From CAWCUU01 sp963798855 (GTDB lineage Bacteria > Gemmatimonadota > Gemmatimonadetes > Longimicrobiales > RSA9), in NCBI GenBank assembly GCA_963798855.1, contig CAWCUU010000001.1:558001-622000 (forward strand): DNA of 64,000 nt. The letters run 5' to 3'. This document shows, in pieces, positions 8,558 to 17,944 of the stretch. Made by a program: the position numbers and the translations under genes. Below the pieces are notes generated by a model. It did no database searches and was not told where the DNA came from. It worked only from the letters and a program-made list of their open reading frames with translations. How positions within the stretch are numbered: the first letter of the stretch is position 1; each line of letters begins with the position of its first letter.

Positions 8558-9312
8558 GCGGCGCGTCGTTCGACGCGCCGGGCGCCGGCTACGCCGGGGC
8601 GCCTGCGGGGCGCGGCGCTGACGCGCCGGGCGCCGGCTTCGCCGGGGCGGGTCCGCAGCTGGATCTGTTCGATCGGCCGGCGAGCCCGCCGCTCGATGCG
8701 CTGGAGTATCTCGTCGTCGATCTGGAGACGACGGGGGGTGCGGCGGGGCGGGGGCACCGGATCACCGAGATCGCGGCATTGGCCGTGGACGCCTCCGGCC
8801 ACGTGCGGGAGGAGTTCCAGACGCTCGTGAACCCCGAGCGGGCGATCCCGCCGTTCATCACGCGCCTGACGAACATCACGCAGTCTATGGTCACCGGAGC
8901 GCCGCGCTTCGGCGACATCGCGCAGGAGGTTCAGCGGCTGCTGCGCGGACGCGTGTTCGTCGCGCACAACGCTCGCTTCGACTGGACGTTCCTGAGCAGC
9001 GAGCTGGAGTGGGCGACGGGGCGGCGACCGCTCGCATCGCGCATCCTGTGCACCGTGAGGCTCGCACGGAAGGTGCTGCCGGAGCTGCGTCGCCGCAGCC
9101 TCGACTCGCTCGCCTGGCACTACGGCATCGAGATCGAGAACCGGCATCGGGCCTACGGCGATGCGCGGGCGACCGTGGACGTGCTGGCGCGGCTGCTGCG
9201 CGGAGTCGAGGAGCAGGAAGTGTATTGCTGGGAGGGGCTGCAGGAGCTGCTGTCGCGGCGCAAGCCGCGACGCAGGCGCACGGCCCTGCCGACCGCGATC
9301 GAGGAGATTTGA
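8554..9312 (+). CDS. DnaQ-family 3'-5' exonuclease (DEDDh)
   Basis: 252 residues. DEDDh motifs: Exo I YLVVDLETTGG, Exo II VFVAHNARFDWTFL and Exo III YGDARATVDVL with a preceding HRAYG His. Such proteins proofread DNA or trim RNA; this one lacks the polymerase and helicase regions of PolC/DinG, so it is a stand-alone epsilon-like exonuclease. GTG 8554 overlaps the arcA stop. The first ~35 residues are a low-complexity Ala/Gly/Pro segment (DAPGAGYAGAP...DAPGAGFAGAG) encoded by two near-identical 30-bp DNA units; they look like an intergenic GC-rich repeat captured into the reading frame. A later start after this segment cannot be excluded. Confidence 0.85.
   Translation: MSGASFDAPGAGYAGAPAGRGADAPGAGFAGAGPQLDLFDRPASPPLDALEYLVVDLETTGGAAGRGHRITEIAALAVDASGHVREEFQTLVNPERAIPPFITRLTNITQSMVTGAPRFGDIAQEVQRLLRGRVFVAHNARFDWTFLSSELEWATGRRPLASRILCTVRLARKVLPELRRRSLDSLAWHYGIEIENRHRAYGDARATVDVLARLLRGVEEQEVYCWEGLQELLSRRKPRRRRTALPTAIEEI
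8572..8649 (+). repeat. Two 30-bp GC-rich direct repeats inside the exonuclease N-terminus
   Basis: Units at 8572-8601 and 8620-8649 differ at one base and are separated by 18 bp. Each contains the self-complementary core GGGCGCC. The intervening sequence shares the 16-mer GCCGGGGCGCCTGCGG (8593-8608) with the non-coding repeat block at 46969-46984, which suggests a dispersed REP-like family. The 30-bp period preserves the reading frame. Confidence 0.7.
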
Positions 9313-9376
9313 GCGCTGCAGCGGCTCGATCCGCCCGTTCGATGTTCCGCCCTTCGACCCACGACTCGGAGATGAA

Positions 9377-10273
9377 TTGACCCGCATCAGCGATCTGCCG
9401 CTTCGACGGAGTCGGGATCTGGGGGATTTTCGCATCCACGCGCTGGAGGCCGGCCTGCAGCGCCTCGATGGCGGCGCGATGTTCGGCGTGGTGCCGAAGC
9501 CGCTCTGGGAGAGGCGCATCCCGGCGGACGAGCGCAATCGGATCCCGCTCGCGCTGCGTTGCCTGCTGATCGAGACGCCGGACGCTCTGGTGCTGGTCGA
9601 CACCGGCGTGGGCAACAAGGACTCCGCGAGGTTCCGTGAGATCTACGGCATCGAGAACGACGGCGCTCCGACGCGGCTGGAGGATGCGATCCGGGACACG
9701 GGCTTCGACCCGGGCGAGGTGGACATCGTCGTGAACACGCACCTCCACTTCGACCACGCCGGCGGCGACACGGTAGCGGGAGCGGACGGGGTGATCCGTC
9801 CGGCGTTCCCGGGAGCGCGGCACGTCGTGCAGCGGGGAGAGTGGGAGTTCGCGCACCGTGACAATGAGCGGATCCGCGCCAGCTACCTACCCATCAACTT
9901 CGACGCGGTCGGGGAGGGCGGTCTCTTCGACCTGGTGGAGGGGGAGCAGCAGGTGGTCCCGGGGGTGAGGGTGGTGCCGACGCCGGGGCACACGCCGCAC
10001 CACCAGTCCGTGCTGGTCGAGTCGGCGGGGCAGACCGCCTGTTTCCTGGCGGATCTCGTGCCGACCTCGGCACACCTGCCGCTGCCGTGGATCATGGGAT
10101 ACGACATCGAGCCGCTGGTCACGCTGGACACGAAGCGGGCGATTCTGGGGCGTGCGAAGGAGGAGGAGTGGCTGCTCGTCTTCCAGCACGATCCCGTCGT
10201 GCCGTGGGGCCGCCTCGATCCCGACCAGCGGCGTCCGACGCTGTTGACGGCGGGGCCCGGCCCGGTCGAATAG
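9377..10273 (+). CDS. Metallo-beta-lactamase-fold hydrolase
   Basis: 298 residues. Metal-ligand motif NTHLHFDHAGGD (HxHxDH), a second His region PTPGHTPHHQSVLV, an Asp in FLADLVPTSAHL and a final His in FQHDP define a dinuclear-zinc MBL-fold enzyme. The N-terminal VPKPLWERRIPADERNRIPLALRCLLIET pattern resembles the quorum-quenching/lactonase-like and YtnP-like subgroup, but substrate is not determinable. TTG 9377 is proposed because GGAG (9368-9371) lies 5 bp upstream and the neighbouring ATG at 9372 runs straight into a stop. It follows the exonuclease by 64 bp. Confidence 0.82.
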   Translation: MTRISDLPLRRSRDLGDFRIHALEAGLQRLDGGAMFGVVPKPLWERRIPADERNRIPLALRCLLIETPDALVLVDTGVGNKDSARFREIYGIENDGAPTRLEDAIRDTGFDPGEVDIVVNTHLHFDHAGGDTVAGADGVIRPAFPGARHVVQRGEWEFAHRDNERIRASYLPINFDAVGEGGLFDLVEGEQQVVPGVRVVPTPGHTPHHQSVLVESAGQTACFLADLVPTSAHLPLPWIMGYDIEPLVTLDTKRAILGRAKEEEWLLVFQHDPVVPWGRLDPDQRRPTLLTAGPGPVE

Positions 10274-10392
10274 CCCGCGGCACGACCGAGCGAGAAGCCC
10301 TTCGCACTTCAGCTGTTTCCGCCCGGCGCTTCACGGGTTCAGCCCTCCCGCTTCACCCTTCGTCCAGACTGGCCCGGGCCCCGGTCGACGGG

Positions 10393-10398
10393 TATAAT
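10393..10398 (+). promoter_or_regulatory. Perfect -10 hexamer upstream of the thiolase gene
   Basis: TATAAT 41 bp before the thiolase ATG, in an otherwise very GC-rich gap. No good TTGACA-like -35 is seen at 16-18 bp; TGGCCC at 10370-10375 is the best spaced. Transcription of the fatty-acid block could start near 10405. Confidence 0.5.
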
Positions 10399-10438
10399 AC
10401 GCCCCTGTAGGACTGTCAATCGAACACGGGAGTCGAAC

Positions 10439-11650
10439 ATGTCTGATTCGCGGCGTACGGCCGTCATCGTGGGCGCCGCGCGAACGCCGATCGGGCGCTT
10501 CCTGGGCGGGCTTTCGCCGCTTCCGGCGCCCGGCCTCGGGGCGATCGCGATCCGTGCCGCGCTGGAGCGCTCCGGAGTCGCTCGCGCCGATATCGATGAC
10601 GTGATCCTGGGCAACGTGATCTCGGCGGGGCTCGGGCAGGCGCCAGCGCGGCAGGCGGCGTTGAACGGCGGGGTGCCGGACACCGTCGGGGCCATGACGG
10701 TGAGCCGGGTATGTGGCTCGGGACTGATGGCCGTGATGCTGGCGGCGCAGGCTGTCCGGGCCGGCGACGCACGGGTCATGGTCGCCGGGGGGATGGAGTC
10801 GATGTCGAATGCGCCGTACTACCTGCGTGGCTACCGGACAGGGGTGAAGTTCGGCAATCAGGAGGTGCAGGACGGGTTGATCCTGGACGGACTGTGGTGC
10901 GCGTTCGGCCAGTGCCACATGGGCGGGCACGCAGAGTATACGGCGAACAAGGCTCGGATCTCGCGAGAGGAAGCCGACGAATTCGCGCTCGACTCGCACA
11001 GGAAGGCGATCCGCGCCATGGACGCCGGGGAATTCGAAGCCGAGATCGTGCCGGTCGAGGTGGCGGGTCGCAAGGGACCGACCGTGGTCTCCGCCGACGA
11101 GCCGCCACGCCGCGATACGACGCTCGAGGCGCTGTCGAAGCTGCCGCCGGCGTTCCGCAAGGACGCGCCCCCCGAGGTGGAGAACCACGTGGTCACGGCG
11201 GGAAACGCGCCCGGGCTGAACGATGGTGCTGCCGCGCTCGTCGTGACGAGTCAGGAGTACGCGGAAGCGGCCGGGCTGCAGATCCTGGCGCGCATCAACG
11301 CGTACGCCACGGGCGCGGTCGCGCCGGAGGAGCTGTTCTTCGCGCCGGTGCGCGCCGTGCGGCGGGTGATGGAGAAGGAGGGGAAGCAGATCGGGGACTA
11401 TGACCTGATCGAGGCGAACGAGGCGTTCGCCGTTCAGGCGCTCGCGGACGGGAAGGAGCTGGGTTGGGACTGGGACCGCGTGAACGTGCGCGGCGGCGCC
11501 GTCGCGCTCGGGCATCCGATCGGCGCGTCCGGAGCGCGGATCCTGGTCACGCTGCTGCACGCGATGCGGGACCGCGATGCGCGGACCGGCCTTGCGACGC
11601 TCTGCCTCGGCGGTGGCGACGCCGTCGCGCTGTCGGTGGAACGGGTATGA
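10439..11650 (+). CDS. Acetyl-CoA C-acyltransferase (thiolase II family)
   Basis: 403 residues, standard thiolase length. It condenses or cleaves beta-ketoacyl-CoA. The acylated Cys92 lies in SRVCGSGLMAV; the C-terminal active-site His is in ALGHPIGASGARI and the proton-abstracting Cys in TLCLGGGDAVAL. NEAFAVQAL is also present. With the 3-hydroxyacyl-CoA and acyl-CoA dehydrogenases downstream it forms part of a beta-oxidation or butyrate-type route. A -10 TATAAT lies upstream and a strong hairpin follows the gene, so it may be transcribed alone. Confidence 0.93.
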   Translation: MSDSRRTAVIVGAARTPIGRFLGGLSPLPAPGLGAIAIRAALERSGVARADIDDVILGNVISAGLGQAPARQAALNGGVPDTVGAMTVSRVCGSGLMAVMLAAQAVRAGDARVMVAGGMESMSNAPYYLRGYRTGVKFGNQEVQDGLILDGLWCAFGQCHMGGHAEYTANKARISREEADEFALDSHRKAIRAMDAGEFEAEIVPVEVAGRKGPTVVSADEPPRRDTTLEALSKLPPAFRKDAPPEVENHVVTAGNAPGLNDGAAALVVTSQEYAEAAGLQILARINAYATGAVAPEELFFAPVRAVRRVMEKEGKQIGDYDLIEANEAFAVQALADGKELGWDWDRVNVRGGAVALGHPIGASGARILVTLLHAMRDRDARTGLATLCLGGGDAVALSVERV

Positions 11651-11750
11651 CCGGCGGCAGCGGCCTCGGGCTCGCGCTCGATCTCCTCGCGGCCAGCGCA
11701 GTGACGCTCACCCTCGGCCGGCCGCGGGCGAAGCGGAGTTCCTGGCGATT

Positions 11751-11783
11751 CCCCTCCGTGCGGCGGTAGCGCGGGGGGTTTTT
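11751..11783 (+). terminator. Rho-independent-like terminator after thiolase
   Basis: A GC-rich stem (CCCC-T-CCGTGC paired with GCGCGGGGGG, one bulged T, loop GGCGGTA) runs from 11751 to 11778 and is followed by TTTTT (11779-11783). The CPBP protease TTG start lies only 2 bp past the T-tract, so that gene may depend on read-through or on the same G-run acting as ribosome-binding site. Confidence 0.65.
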
Positions 11784-11784
11784 C

Positions 11785-12717
11785 TTGTCGGCTCGGGGCG
11801 CGAATCTTCCCGCGATCCTGCGCGGCCTCGGAAGGGCGCTGGCCTTCGGGGGGTTGTTCTTCGCGCTCGTGGTGCTCGCATCCCCGTTCCTGCCGGGGCG
11901 GGAGAGCATGGACGCGGCGGGAGGAGTCGCCGTGGGCGGGGCGGTGACGCTCGCAGCCGCGCTGGCAGCCGGCTGGCTTCTGCTCTACTGGCTCGACGGG
12001 CGCGGCCCGGGGACGCTCGGGCTGTCGCTCGTCCGGCGCTCCCCCGGCGATTTCGGGCGCGGGCTGCTGATCGGATGTACGATGCTGGGCACGGTGCTGC
12101 TGCCGCTCGTCGCCTTCGGGTGGGTGCGCTACGCCCCGGAACCGGGGAGCGTGTCTGGCGTCTTCGGCTCGTGGCTGCGGGGACTCGCCGTTCTCGCGAC
12201 GCCGGCGGCGGCGGAGGAGGCACTGTTCCGCGGCTACGGCTTCCAGGCCCTCGTCAACGGCCTCGGCGGGGTGCCTGCGACGCTCGTCGCGAGCGCGGCG
12301 TTCGCGCTGGCTCACGCGGGGAATCCCGCCGTGGGGACGCTCGCGCTGGTGAACATCTTTCTCGCCGGCGTGCTCCTGTCGGTGGCGTATCTGCGCACCG
12401 GCAGCCTGTGGTTCGCTATCGGCGTGCACCTCGGGTGGAACTGGGCGATGGCCAGCCTGGCGGACCTGCCGGTCAGCGGGCTGACGTTCCTGAGCACACC
12501 CCTGTACGAGCCGGTGGAGCACGGCCCGACGTGGATCGCCGGCGGCGGCTTCGGACCGGAAGGCGGGCTCGCGGGGACGGCGGCGTTCGTCCTCGGCCTG
12601 GCGCTGCTTCGCTATGTGCCGGCGGCGCGAGGGCGGGTGCCCGCGTGGTCGCTGAATGGACCGGATGCGAGCGGACCGGCGGCGGAGGCGGGGCGGCCGG
12701 ACGAAGGGGAGGGATGA
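11785..12717 (+). CDS. CPBP-family intramembrane metalloprotease
   Basis: 310 residues with about eight hydrophobic segments. Abi/CPBP motifs: EEALFRGYGFQ (EExxxR), FALAHAGNP (FxxxH) and HLGWN, which in the family bind the catalytic zinc within the membrane; relatives include Rce1-type CaaX proteases. The only in-frame start before the first helix is TTG 11785, directly behind a terminator-like T-tract with GGGGGG as a poor Shine-Dalgarno, so expression is probably low or conditional. The C-terminus has a short acidic, Gly/Ala-rich tail. Substrate unknown. The next gene starts 24 bp later. Confidence 0.85.
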   Translation: MSARGANLPAILRGLGRALAFGGLFFALVVLASPFLPGRESMDAAGGVAVGGAVTLAAALAAGWLLLYWLDGRGPGTLGLSLVRRSPGDFGRGLLIGCTMLGTVLLPLVAFGWVRYAPEPGSVSGVFGSWLRGLAVLATPAAAEEALFRGYGFQALVNGLGGVPATLVASAAFALAHAGNPAVGTLALVNIFLAGVLLSVAYLRTGSLWFAIGVHLGWNWAMASLADLPVSGLTFLSTPLYEPVEHGPTWIAGGGFGPEGGLAGTAAFVLGLALLRYVPAARGRVPAWSLNGPDASGPAAEAGRPDEGEG

Positions 12718-12741
12718 GATGACTGTCGGGATGGAGGTGGC

Positions 12742-13593
12742 GTGAGCGGGAAGGGACGCATCGTCGTGATTGGCGCCGGCACCATGGGCAACGGCATCGC
12801 GCACGTGTTCGCCCAGGGCGGCTGGTCGGTGACGCTCGTGGACGTCGCCGCGGATCGGCTGCAAGCCGCCGTTCGCACGATCGGCTCGAACATGGAGCGC
12901 CAGGTACGCAAGGGCGTGCTGGCGGAGGCGGCGCGGGATGCGGCGCTCGCCCGGCTCACGACGGCGGCCTCTCTCGATGCCGTGGACGGCGCCGAGATGG
13001 CGGTCGAGGCGGTGCCGGAGAATCGTGAGTTGAAGAGCTCGATCTTCCGCGATCTCGATGCGGCGGTACCGGACGCGCTGCTGGCCTCGAATACGTCGTC
13101 GATCTCGATCACGGAGCTGGCCCGTCAGGTCTCGCGGCCCGAGCGGGTGATCGGCATGCACTTCATGAACCCCGTTCCCGTGATGCAGCTCGTCGAGGTG
13201 ATCCGCGGGCTGCAGACCTCGGGCGAGACGGCGGGCCGGGTGATGGCGATCGCGACGGCGCTGGGGAAGACGCCCGTCGAGGTGAGCGACTACCCGGGCT
13301 TCGTGTCGAACCGCGTGCTCATGCCGATGATCAACGAGGCCGTTTACTGCCTGATGGAGGGAGTCGCCGAGCCGGAGGCGATCGACACGGTCATGAAGCT
13401 GGGGATGAACCACCCGATGGGGCCGCTCGCGCTGGCCGACCTGATCGGCCTGGACACCTGCGCGAGCATCCTCGAGGTGCTGCAGCGCGACCTCGGCGAC
13501 GACAAGTACCGGCCGTGCCCGCTGCTGCGGAAGTACGTCGCGGCCGGGTGGCTCGGCCGCAAGAGCGGACGCGGCTTCTATCGCTACGACTAA
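12742..13593 (+). CDS. 3-hydroxybutyryl-CoA / 3-hydroxyacyl-CoA dehydrogenase
   Basis: 283 residues, the size of the stand-alone (HBD/PaaH-type) enzyme. It oxidises 3-hydroxyacyl-CoA with NAD(P)+ or runs in reverse. NAD-binding VIGAGTMGNGIAHVFAQGGW at residues 8-27, substrate/catalytic RVIGMHFMNPVPVMQLVEV (His of the His-Glu pair), and the C-terminal GLDTCASILEVLQRDLGDDKYRPCPLL helical domain are all present. GTG 12742 has GGAGG 7 bp upstream. The last codon and TAA stop coincide with the CTAA duplicated at the ends of the MITE-like insertion that follows, so the stop codon itself is part of the target site. Confidence 0.94.
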   Translation: MSGKGRIVVIGAGTMGNGIAHVFAQGGWSVTLVDVAADRLQAAVRTIGSNMERQVRKGVLAEAARDAALARLTTAASLDAVDGAEMAVEAVPENRELKSSIFRDLDAAVPDALLASNTSSISITELARQVSRPERVIGMHFMNPVPVMQLVEVIRGLQTSGETAGRVMAIATALGKTPVEVSDYPGFVSNRVLMPMINEAVYCLMEGVAEPEAIDTVMKLGMNHPMGPLALADLIGLDTCASILEVLQRDLGDDKYRPCPLLRKYVAAGWLGRKSGRGFYRYD

Positions 13594-13868
13594 AAGGCCG
13601 TTGTAGAACTGGGGTGCGGCCGCGCGCGAGGCGCCTGCGCGGGTCAGCCGAGGAAAGAGGAGGAAGCGATGCCCTGCGCATTGGTGACGACGAGAGACGA
13701 AGGATCACCCGCGCAACCGCCATGCGCCCTGTGGGTTGCGGGCGGCACGGGGCCATCTCCAGCGTTGGCGCTCCTCCGCGATGGCGTGCGACATCGCGTC
13801 GTCGCGCCGCCTCGGATCTGGCCCCGTGGCGCCCGCAACGCGGCTCGCTCCAGTTCTTCAACGGCCTT
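13594..13868 (+). mobile_element. MITE-like element with 19-bp terminal inverted repeats and CTAA target duplication
   Basis: The left end AAGGCCGTTGTAGAACTGG (13594-13612) and the right end (13850-13868) are inverted copies with one mismatch in 19; weaker complementarity continues inward for another ten or so bases. CTAA occurs directly outside both ends (13590-13593 and 13869-13872), as expected for a 4-bp target duplication. The 275-bp body has no transposase. It contains an ATG at 13669 with AGGAGG 5 bp upstream and an open frame of 67 codons running out to the duplicated TAA, but the product is low-complexity and resembles no family I know. The body also has a CGCAACC...GGTTGCG stem near 13712-13740. 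It separates hbd from the acyl-CoA dehydrogenase gene. Confidence 0.75.
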
Positions 13869-13883
13869 CTAACGGTTGGCGAC

Positions 13884-15008
13884 ATGGCTACGGTGACGGA
13901 GGAACGGGAACAGGTTCGACAACTCGCGCGCGAATTCGCGCAGGCGGAGCTGCGCCCGAACGTCGAGCGGTGGGACGCCGCTCGCTCCCTCGATTCCGAG
14001 ACGATCTCGCATCTGGCCGAGCTCGGCTTCTTCGGCATGCTCGTGCCGGAGCAGCACGGTGGGCTCGGCTTCGATCTGCCGACCTACACGACCGTGCTCC
14101 GAGAGCTGGCCTGGGGCGAGCCCGTGATCGCGCTGCTGCTGTCCATCCACAGTGCGTTCGCGGTCACGCTCCTGCTCCGCCACGGCAGCGACGCCCAGAA
14201 GGCGCAGTGGCTGCAGCCGCTGGCCGCCGGCGAGATCACCGGCTGCTTCGCGCTCTCCGAGCCGGAGGCCGGCTCCGACGCGGCGGCGCTCGAGACGTGC
14301 GCCCGCCGGAGCGGCAATGGCTGGGTTCTCGAGGGGCGCAAGAAGTGGGTGACGAACGGACGCGCCGCGGGTCTCGCCGTGGTGCTCGCACGGACGGAGG
14401 AGGGGCAGTCCGAGATCGGCGCTTTCCTCGTTCCTACCGACAGCGCCGGCTACACCGTCGGGACAAGGGAGACGACGATGGGGCTGCGTGCGGCAGAGAT
14501 CGTGACCGTGGATCTGGAGGGAGTCGAGGTCGGCGCCGACGCACTGCTGGGCGAGCCGGACCGGGGCTTCACCTATGCGATGGAGGGCCTGGAGCTGGGT
14601 CGCCTGGGCATCGCCGCGCAGGCGGTCGGGATCGCGCGCGCGGGCCTCGACCACGCGCTCGCCTATGCGGCGCAGCGCGAGCAGTTCGGTCAGGCGATCC
14701 GCGAGTTCGAGGGGATGCAGTTCAAGCTGGCGGACATGGCGACGCGCGTCGAGGCGGCGCACGCGCTGGTCGAGAAAGTGGCGGCGTCGCCGTCGGCGAC
14801 CGGTGCGGCGATGGCGAAGCTGTTTGCCAGTGAGACGGCGATGCAGGTGACCACGCAGGCCGTACAGGTCTTCGGTGGCTACGGCTATATGCGCGATTAT
14901 CCCGTCGAGAAGCTGATGCGGGACGCCAAGGCCACGGAGATCTACGAGGGGACAAACGAGATCCAGCGCGTGATCATCGCGCGAGGGCTCTACCGGGAGA
15001 GAGGGTGA
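13884..15008 (+). CDS. Acyl-CoA dehydrogenase
   Basis: 374 residues, typical of short/medium-chain FAD-dependent acyl-CoA dehydrogenases; introduces the 2,3-double bond and passes electrons to electron-transfer flavoprotein. Motifs: GCFALSEPEAGSDAAAL (FAD/substrate), KKWVTNGRAAG, REQFGQAIREFEGMQFKLADMAT, and the catalytic base Glu in YEGTNEIQRVIIARGLYRERG. ATG 13884 gives the usual N-terminus. The element at 13594-13868 lies just 15 bp upstream, so its promoter or translation initiation region may have been supplied or altered by the insertion. ETF genes are not in the window. Confidence 0.93.
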   Translation: MATVTEEREQVRQLAREFAQAELRPNVERWDAARSLDSETISHLAELGFFGMLVPEQHGGLGFDLPTYTTVLRELAWGEPVIALLLSIHSAFAVTLLLRHGSDAQKAQWLQPLAAGEITGCFALSEPEAGSDAAALETCARRSGNGWVLEGRKKWVTNGRAAGLAVVLARTEEGQSEIGAFLVPTDSAGYTVGTRETTMGLRAAEIVTVDLEGVEVGADALLGEPDRGFTYAMEGLELGRLGIAAQAVGIARAGLDHALAYAAQREQFGQAIREFEGMQFKLADMATRVEAAHALVEKVAASPSATGAAMAKLFASETAMQVTTQAVQVFGGYGYMRDYPVEKLMRDAKATEIYEGTNEIQRVIIARGLYRERG

Positions 15009-15009
15009 C

Positions 15010-16065
<1,056 letters not shown>

Positions 16066-16072
16066 TGCAGAT

Positions 16073-17338
16073 ATGAGGTACGACGAGCTGCGCGCCACCG
16101 ATCCGGAGATCCTCCGGGTCCTGCACCGGGAGGCCGAGCGACAGCACTCCACGCTCGAGCTCATCGCCAGCGAGAACTTCACATCGCCGGCGGTTCTCGA
16201 GGCCATGGGCTCCGTGCTCACGAACAAGTACGCCGAGGGCTACCCCGGCAAGCGCTACTACGGCGGTTGCGAGGAGGTCGACGTCGCCGAGGAGATCGCG
16301 ATCCGACGCTGCCTCCGGCTCTTCGGCGCCGACCACGCAAACGTGCAGCCCCACTCGGGCGCGCAGGCCAACATGGCCGCCTACTTCGCCGTCATGGAGC
16401 CCGGTGACCGCCTGCTCGGCATGAACCTCAGCCACGGCGGCCACCTGACCCACGGCTCCCCCGTCAACTTCAGCGGGCGGCTGTTCGAGGTCTCTGCCTA
16501 CGGCGTCCGCGAGAGCGACGGGCGCATCGACTACGACGAGGTCCGCGAAACCGCCCGTCGCGTCCGACCCCGGGTCATCGTGGCCGGCGCCAGCGCCTAC
16601 CCTCGTACACTGGATTTCCCCGCCTTCGCCTCAATAGCCGCGGAGGTGGACGCCGTGCTCGTCGTCGACATGGCGCACATCGCCGGACTCGTGGCGGGTG
16701 GAGTGCACCCGAGCCCCGTGCCGCACGCGGAGATCGTGACGTCGACGACGCACAAGACGCTACGGGGCCCGCGCAGCGGCTTCATCGTGTGTCGGGAGGG
16801 TGTATCGAAGGCGGTGGACAAACAGGTGTTCCCCGGCACCCAGGGAGGACCGCTCATGCACGTCATCGCCGCCAAGGCCGTCGCCTTCGGCGAAGCGCTC
16901 CGGCCGTCGTTCCGCGACTACGCCCAGCGGATCGTCGCGAACGCACGTGCGCTCGCGGAGACGCTGATGGAACGGGGGCAGCGGTTGGTCAGCGACGGGA
17001 CGGACAATCACCTGCTGCTGGTCTCGTTCGTCGGGACGGAGCTGACGGGGAAGGTGGCGGAGGCGGCGCTGGAGCGAGCGTCGATCACGGTGAACAAGAA
17101 CACGGTCCCGGGCGAAACGCGCTCGCCGTTCGTGACGTCGGGGATCCGGATCGGCACGGCGGCGCTGACGACGCGGGGGATGGGGGAGGCGGAGATGCGG
17201 CGGATCGGCGGGTGGATGGCGGATGTGCTGGAGTCGCCGGAGAGCGAGGAGGTCGGCGCGCGGATCCGTGGGAGGGTCGCCGATCTGGCGGAAGGGTTTC
17301 CGTTGTACGCCGATCTGCGCCGGGAGTCGGCGTCATAG
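16073..17338 (+). CDS. glyA: Serine hydroxymethyltransferase
   Basis: 421 residues. PLP enzyme converting serine and tetrahydrofolate to glycine and 5,10-methylene-THF. Motifs: STLELIASENFTSPAVLEAMGS near the N-terminus, NKYAEGYPGKRYYGG, the PLP lysine in TSTTHKTLRGPRSG, and NTVPGETRSPFVTSGIRIGT. ATG 16073 starts 7 bp after the leucine dehydrogenase stop and gives the standard N-terminus MRYDELRATDPEIL. Full length, no anomaly seen. Confidence 0.97.
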   Translation: MRYDELRATDPEILRVLHREAERQHSTLELIASENFTSPAVLEAMGSVLTNKYAEGYPGKRYYGGCEEVDVAEEIAIRRCLRLFGADHANVQPHSGAQANMAAYFAVMEPGDRLLGMNLSHGGHLTHGSPVNFSGRLFEVSAYGVRESDGRIDYDEVRETARRVRPRVIVAGASAYPRTLDFPAFASIAAEVDAVLVVDMAHIAGLVAGGVHPSPVPHAEIVTSTTHKTLRGPRSGFIVCREGVSKAVDKQVFPGTQGGPLMHVIAAKAVAFGEALRPSFRDYAQRIVANARALAETLMERGQRLVSDGTDNHLLLVSFVGTELTGKVAEAALERASITVNKNTVPGETRSPFVTSGIRIGTAALTTRGMGEAEMRRIGGWMADVLESPESEEVGARIRGRVADLAEGFPLYADLRRESAS

Positions 17339-17391
17339 CGGTCATTGGCCTCCTAAGTCTCGTTGGGGGAACCGTTTCCGGCAGATGTAGT

Positions 17392-17772
17392 ATGACTCGC
17401 GGGATGTTGGATCACGAGATTCTCGACCGTCTGCGCGACCACGAGCCGCGCTATCACGAGGGCGCCTTCGTCTTCGTGCTCAGCGCTCTACACCACGTGC
17501 TCGAGGCTCTGGAACAGCCGCGGCACATCACCGGGCGGGAGCTGGCCGAGGGGGCGCGGGACCTTGCGCTGCAGGAGTTCGGCCCCATGGCCCGGACCGT
17601 GCTCGATCACTGGGGAATCCGCGCGACGGAGGATTTCGGGCACATCGTGTTCGCGCTGGTGGAGTGCGGCGTTCTGATCAAGCAGGAGACGGACTCCCCC
17701 GACGATTTCCAGGCCCTGTTCGATTTCGCGGATACATTCGACCGGGATTACCCCTGGGGAGGCAGCGTCTGA
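17392..17772 (+). CDS. Minf_1886-family conserved hypothetical protein
   Basis: 126 residues. The pattern DHEPRYHEGAFVFVLSALHHVLEAL, HITGRELAEGARDLALQEFGPMARTVLDHWGI and FVLVECGVL-like helix followed by a short acidic tail resembles the Minf_1886 family of unknown function, common in Planctomycetes, Verrucomicrobia and related phyla. Two starts are possible, ATG 17392 and ATG 17404; the second gives the more usual N-terminus. TTGGGG (17363) and TAGTAT (17388) with a 19-bp spacer could form a weak promoter, in which case the message would be almost leaderless. No signal peptide. Confidence 0.75.
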   Translation: MTRGMLDHEILDRLRDHEPRYHEGAFVFVLSALHHVLEALEQPRHITGRELAEGARDLALQEFGPMARTVLDHWGIRATEDFGHIVFALVECGVLIKQETDSPDDFQALFDFADTFDRDYPWGGSV

Positions 17773-17944
17773 GCGGCGTCGCAGCGGCGGCCACGCGCCG
17801 GATGGAATCGAGCCGAACGACCGTCGTGGATGCAGCGAACTGCGGGTTGGAACATGCTTTGCGCTGCGGATCGTGGAGGAGCGAGGGAGCGGTCACGGCC
17901 GCCGGCGTCCGCGCAGGGACGCATACGCTGAGGGGAGGGGTGAA

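Noticed and set aside
11647..11769. Small 40-codon frame overlapping the thiolase stop by ATGA
   Set aside because: It runs through the terminator hairpin, has no Shine-Dalgarno and no recognisable features; chance overlap is more likely.
11434..13413. A 659-codon open frame on the minus strand across thiolase, CPBP and hbd genes
   Set aside because: Its product is Arg/His/Pro-rich with no domains; it is the GC-skew shadow of three well-supported plus-strand genes.
13594..13868. Ordinary terminator pair between hbd and acd
   Set aside because: The complementary ends are 240 bp apart and flanked by a direct repeat, which fits transposition better than a terminator.
13669..13872. 67-codon protein inside the MITE-like element
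   Set aside because: It has a good AGGAGG but low-complexity composition and ends at the target duplication; kept only as a note within the element.
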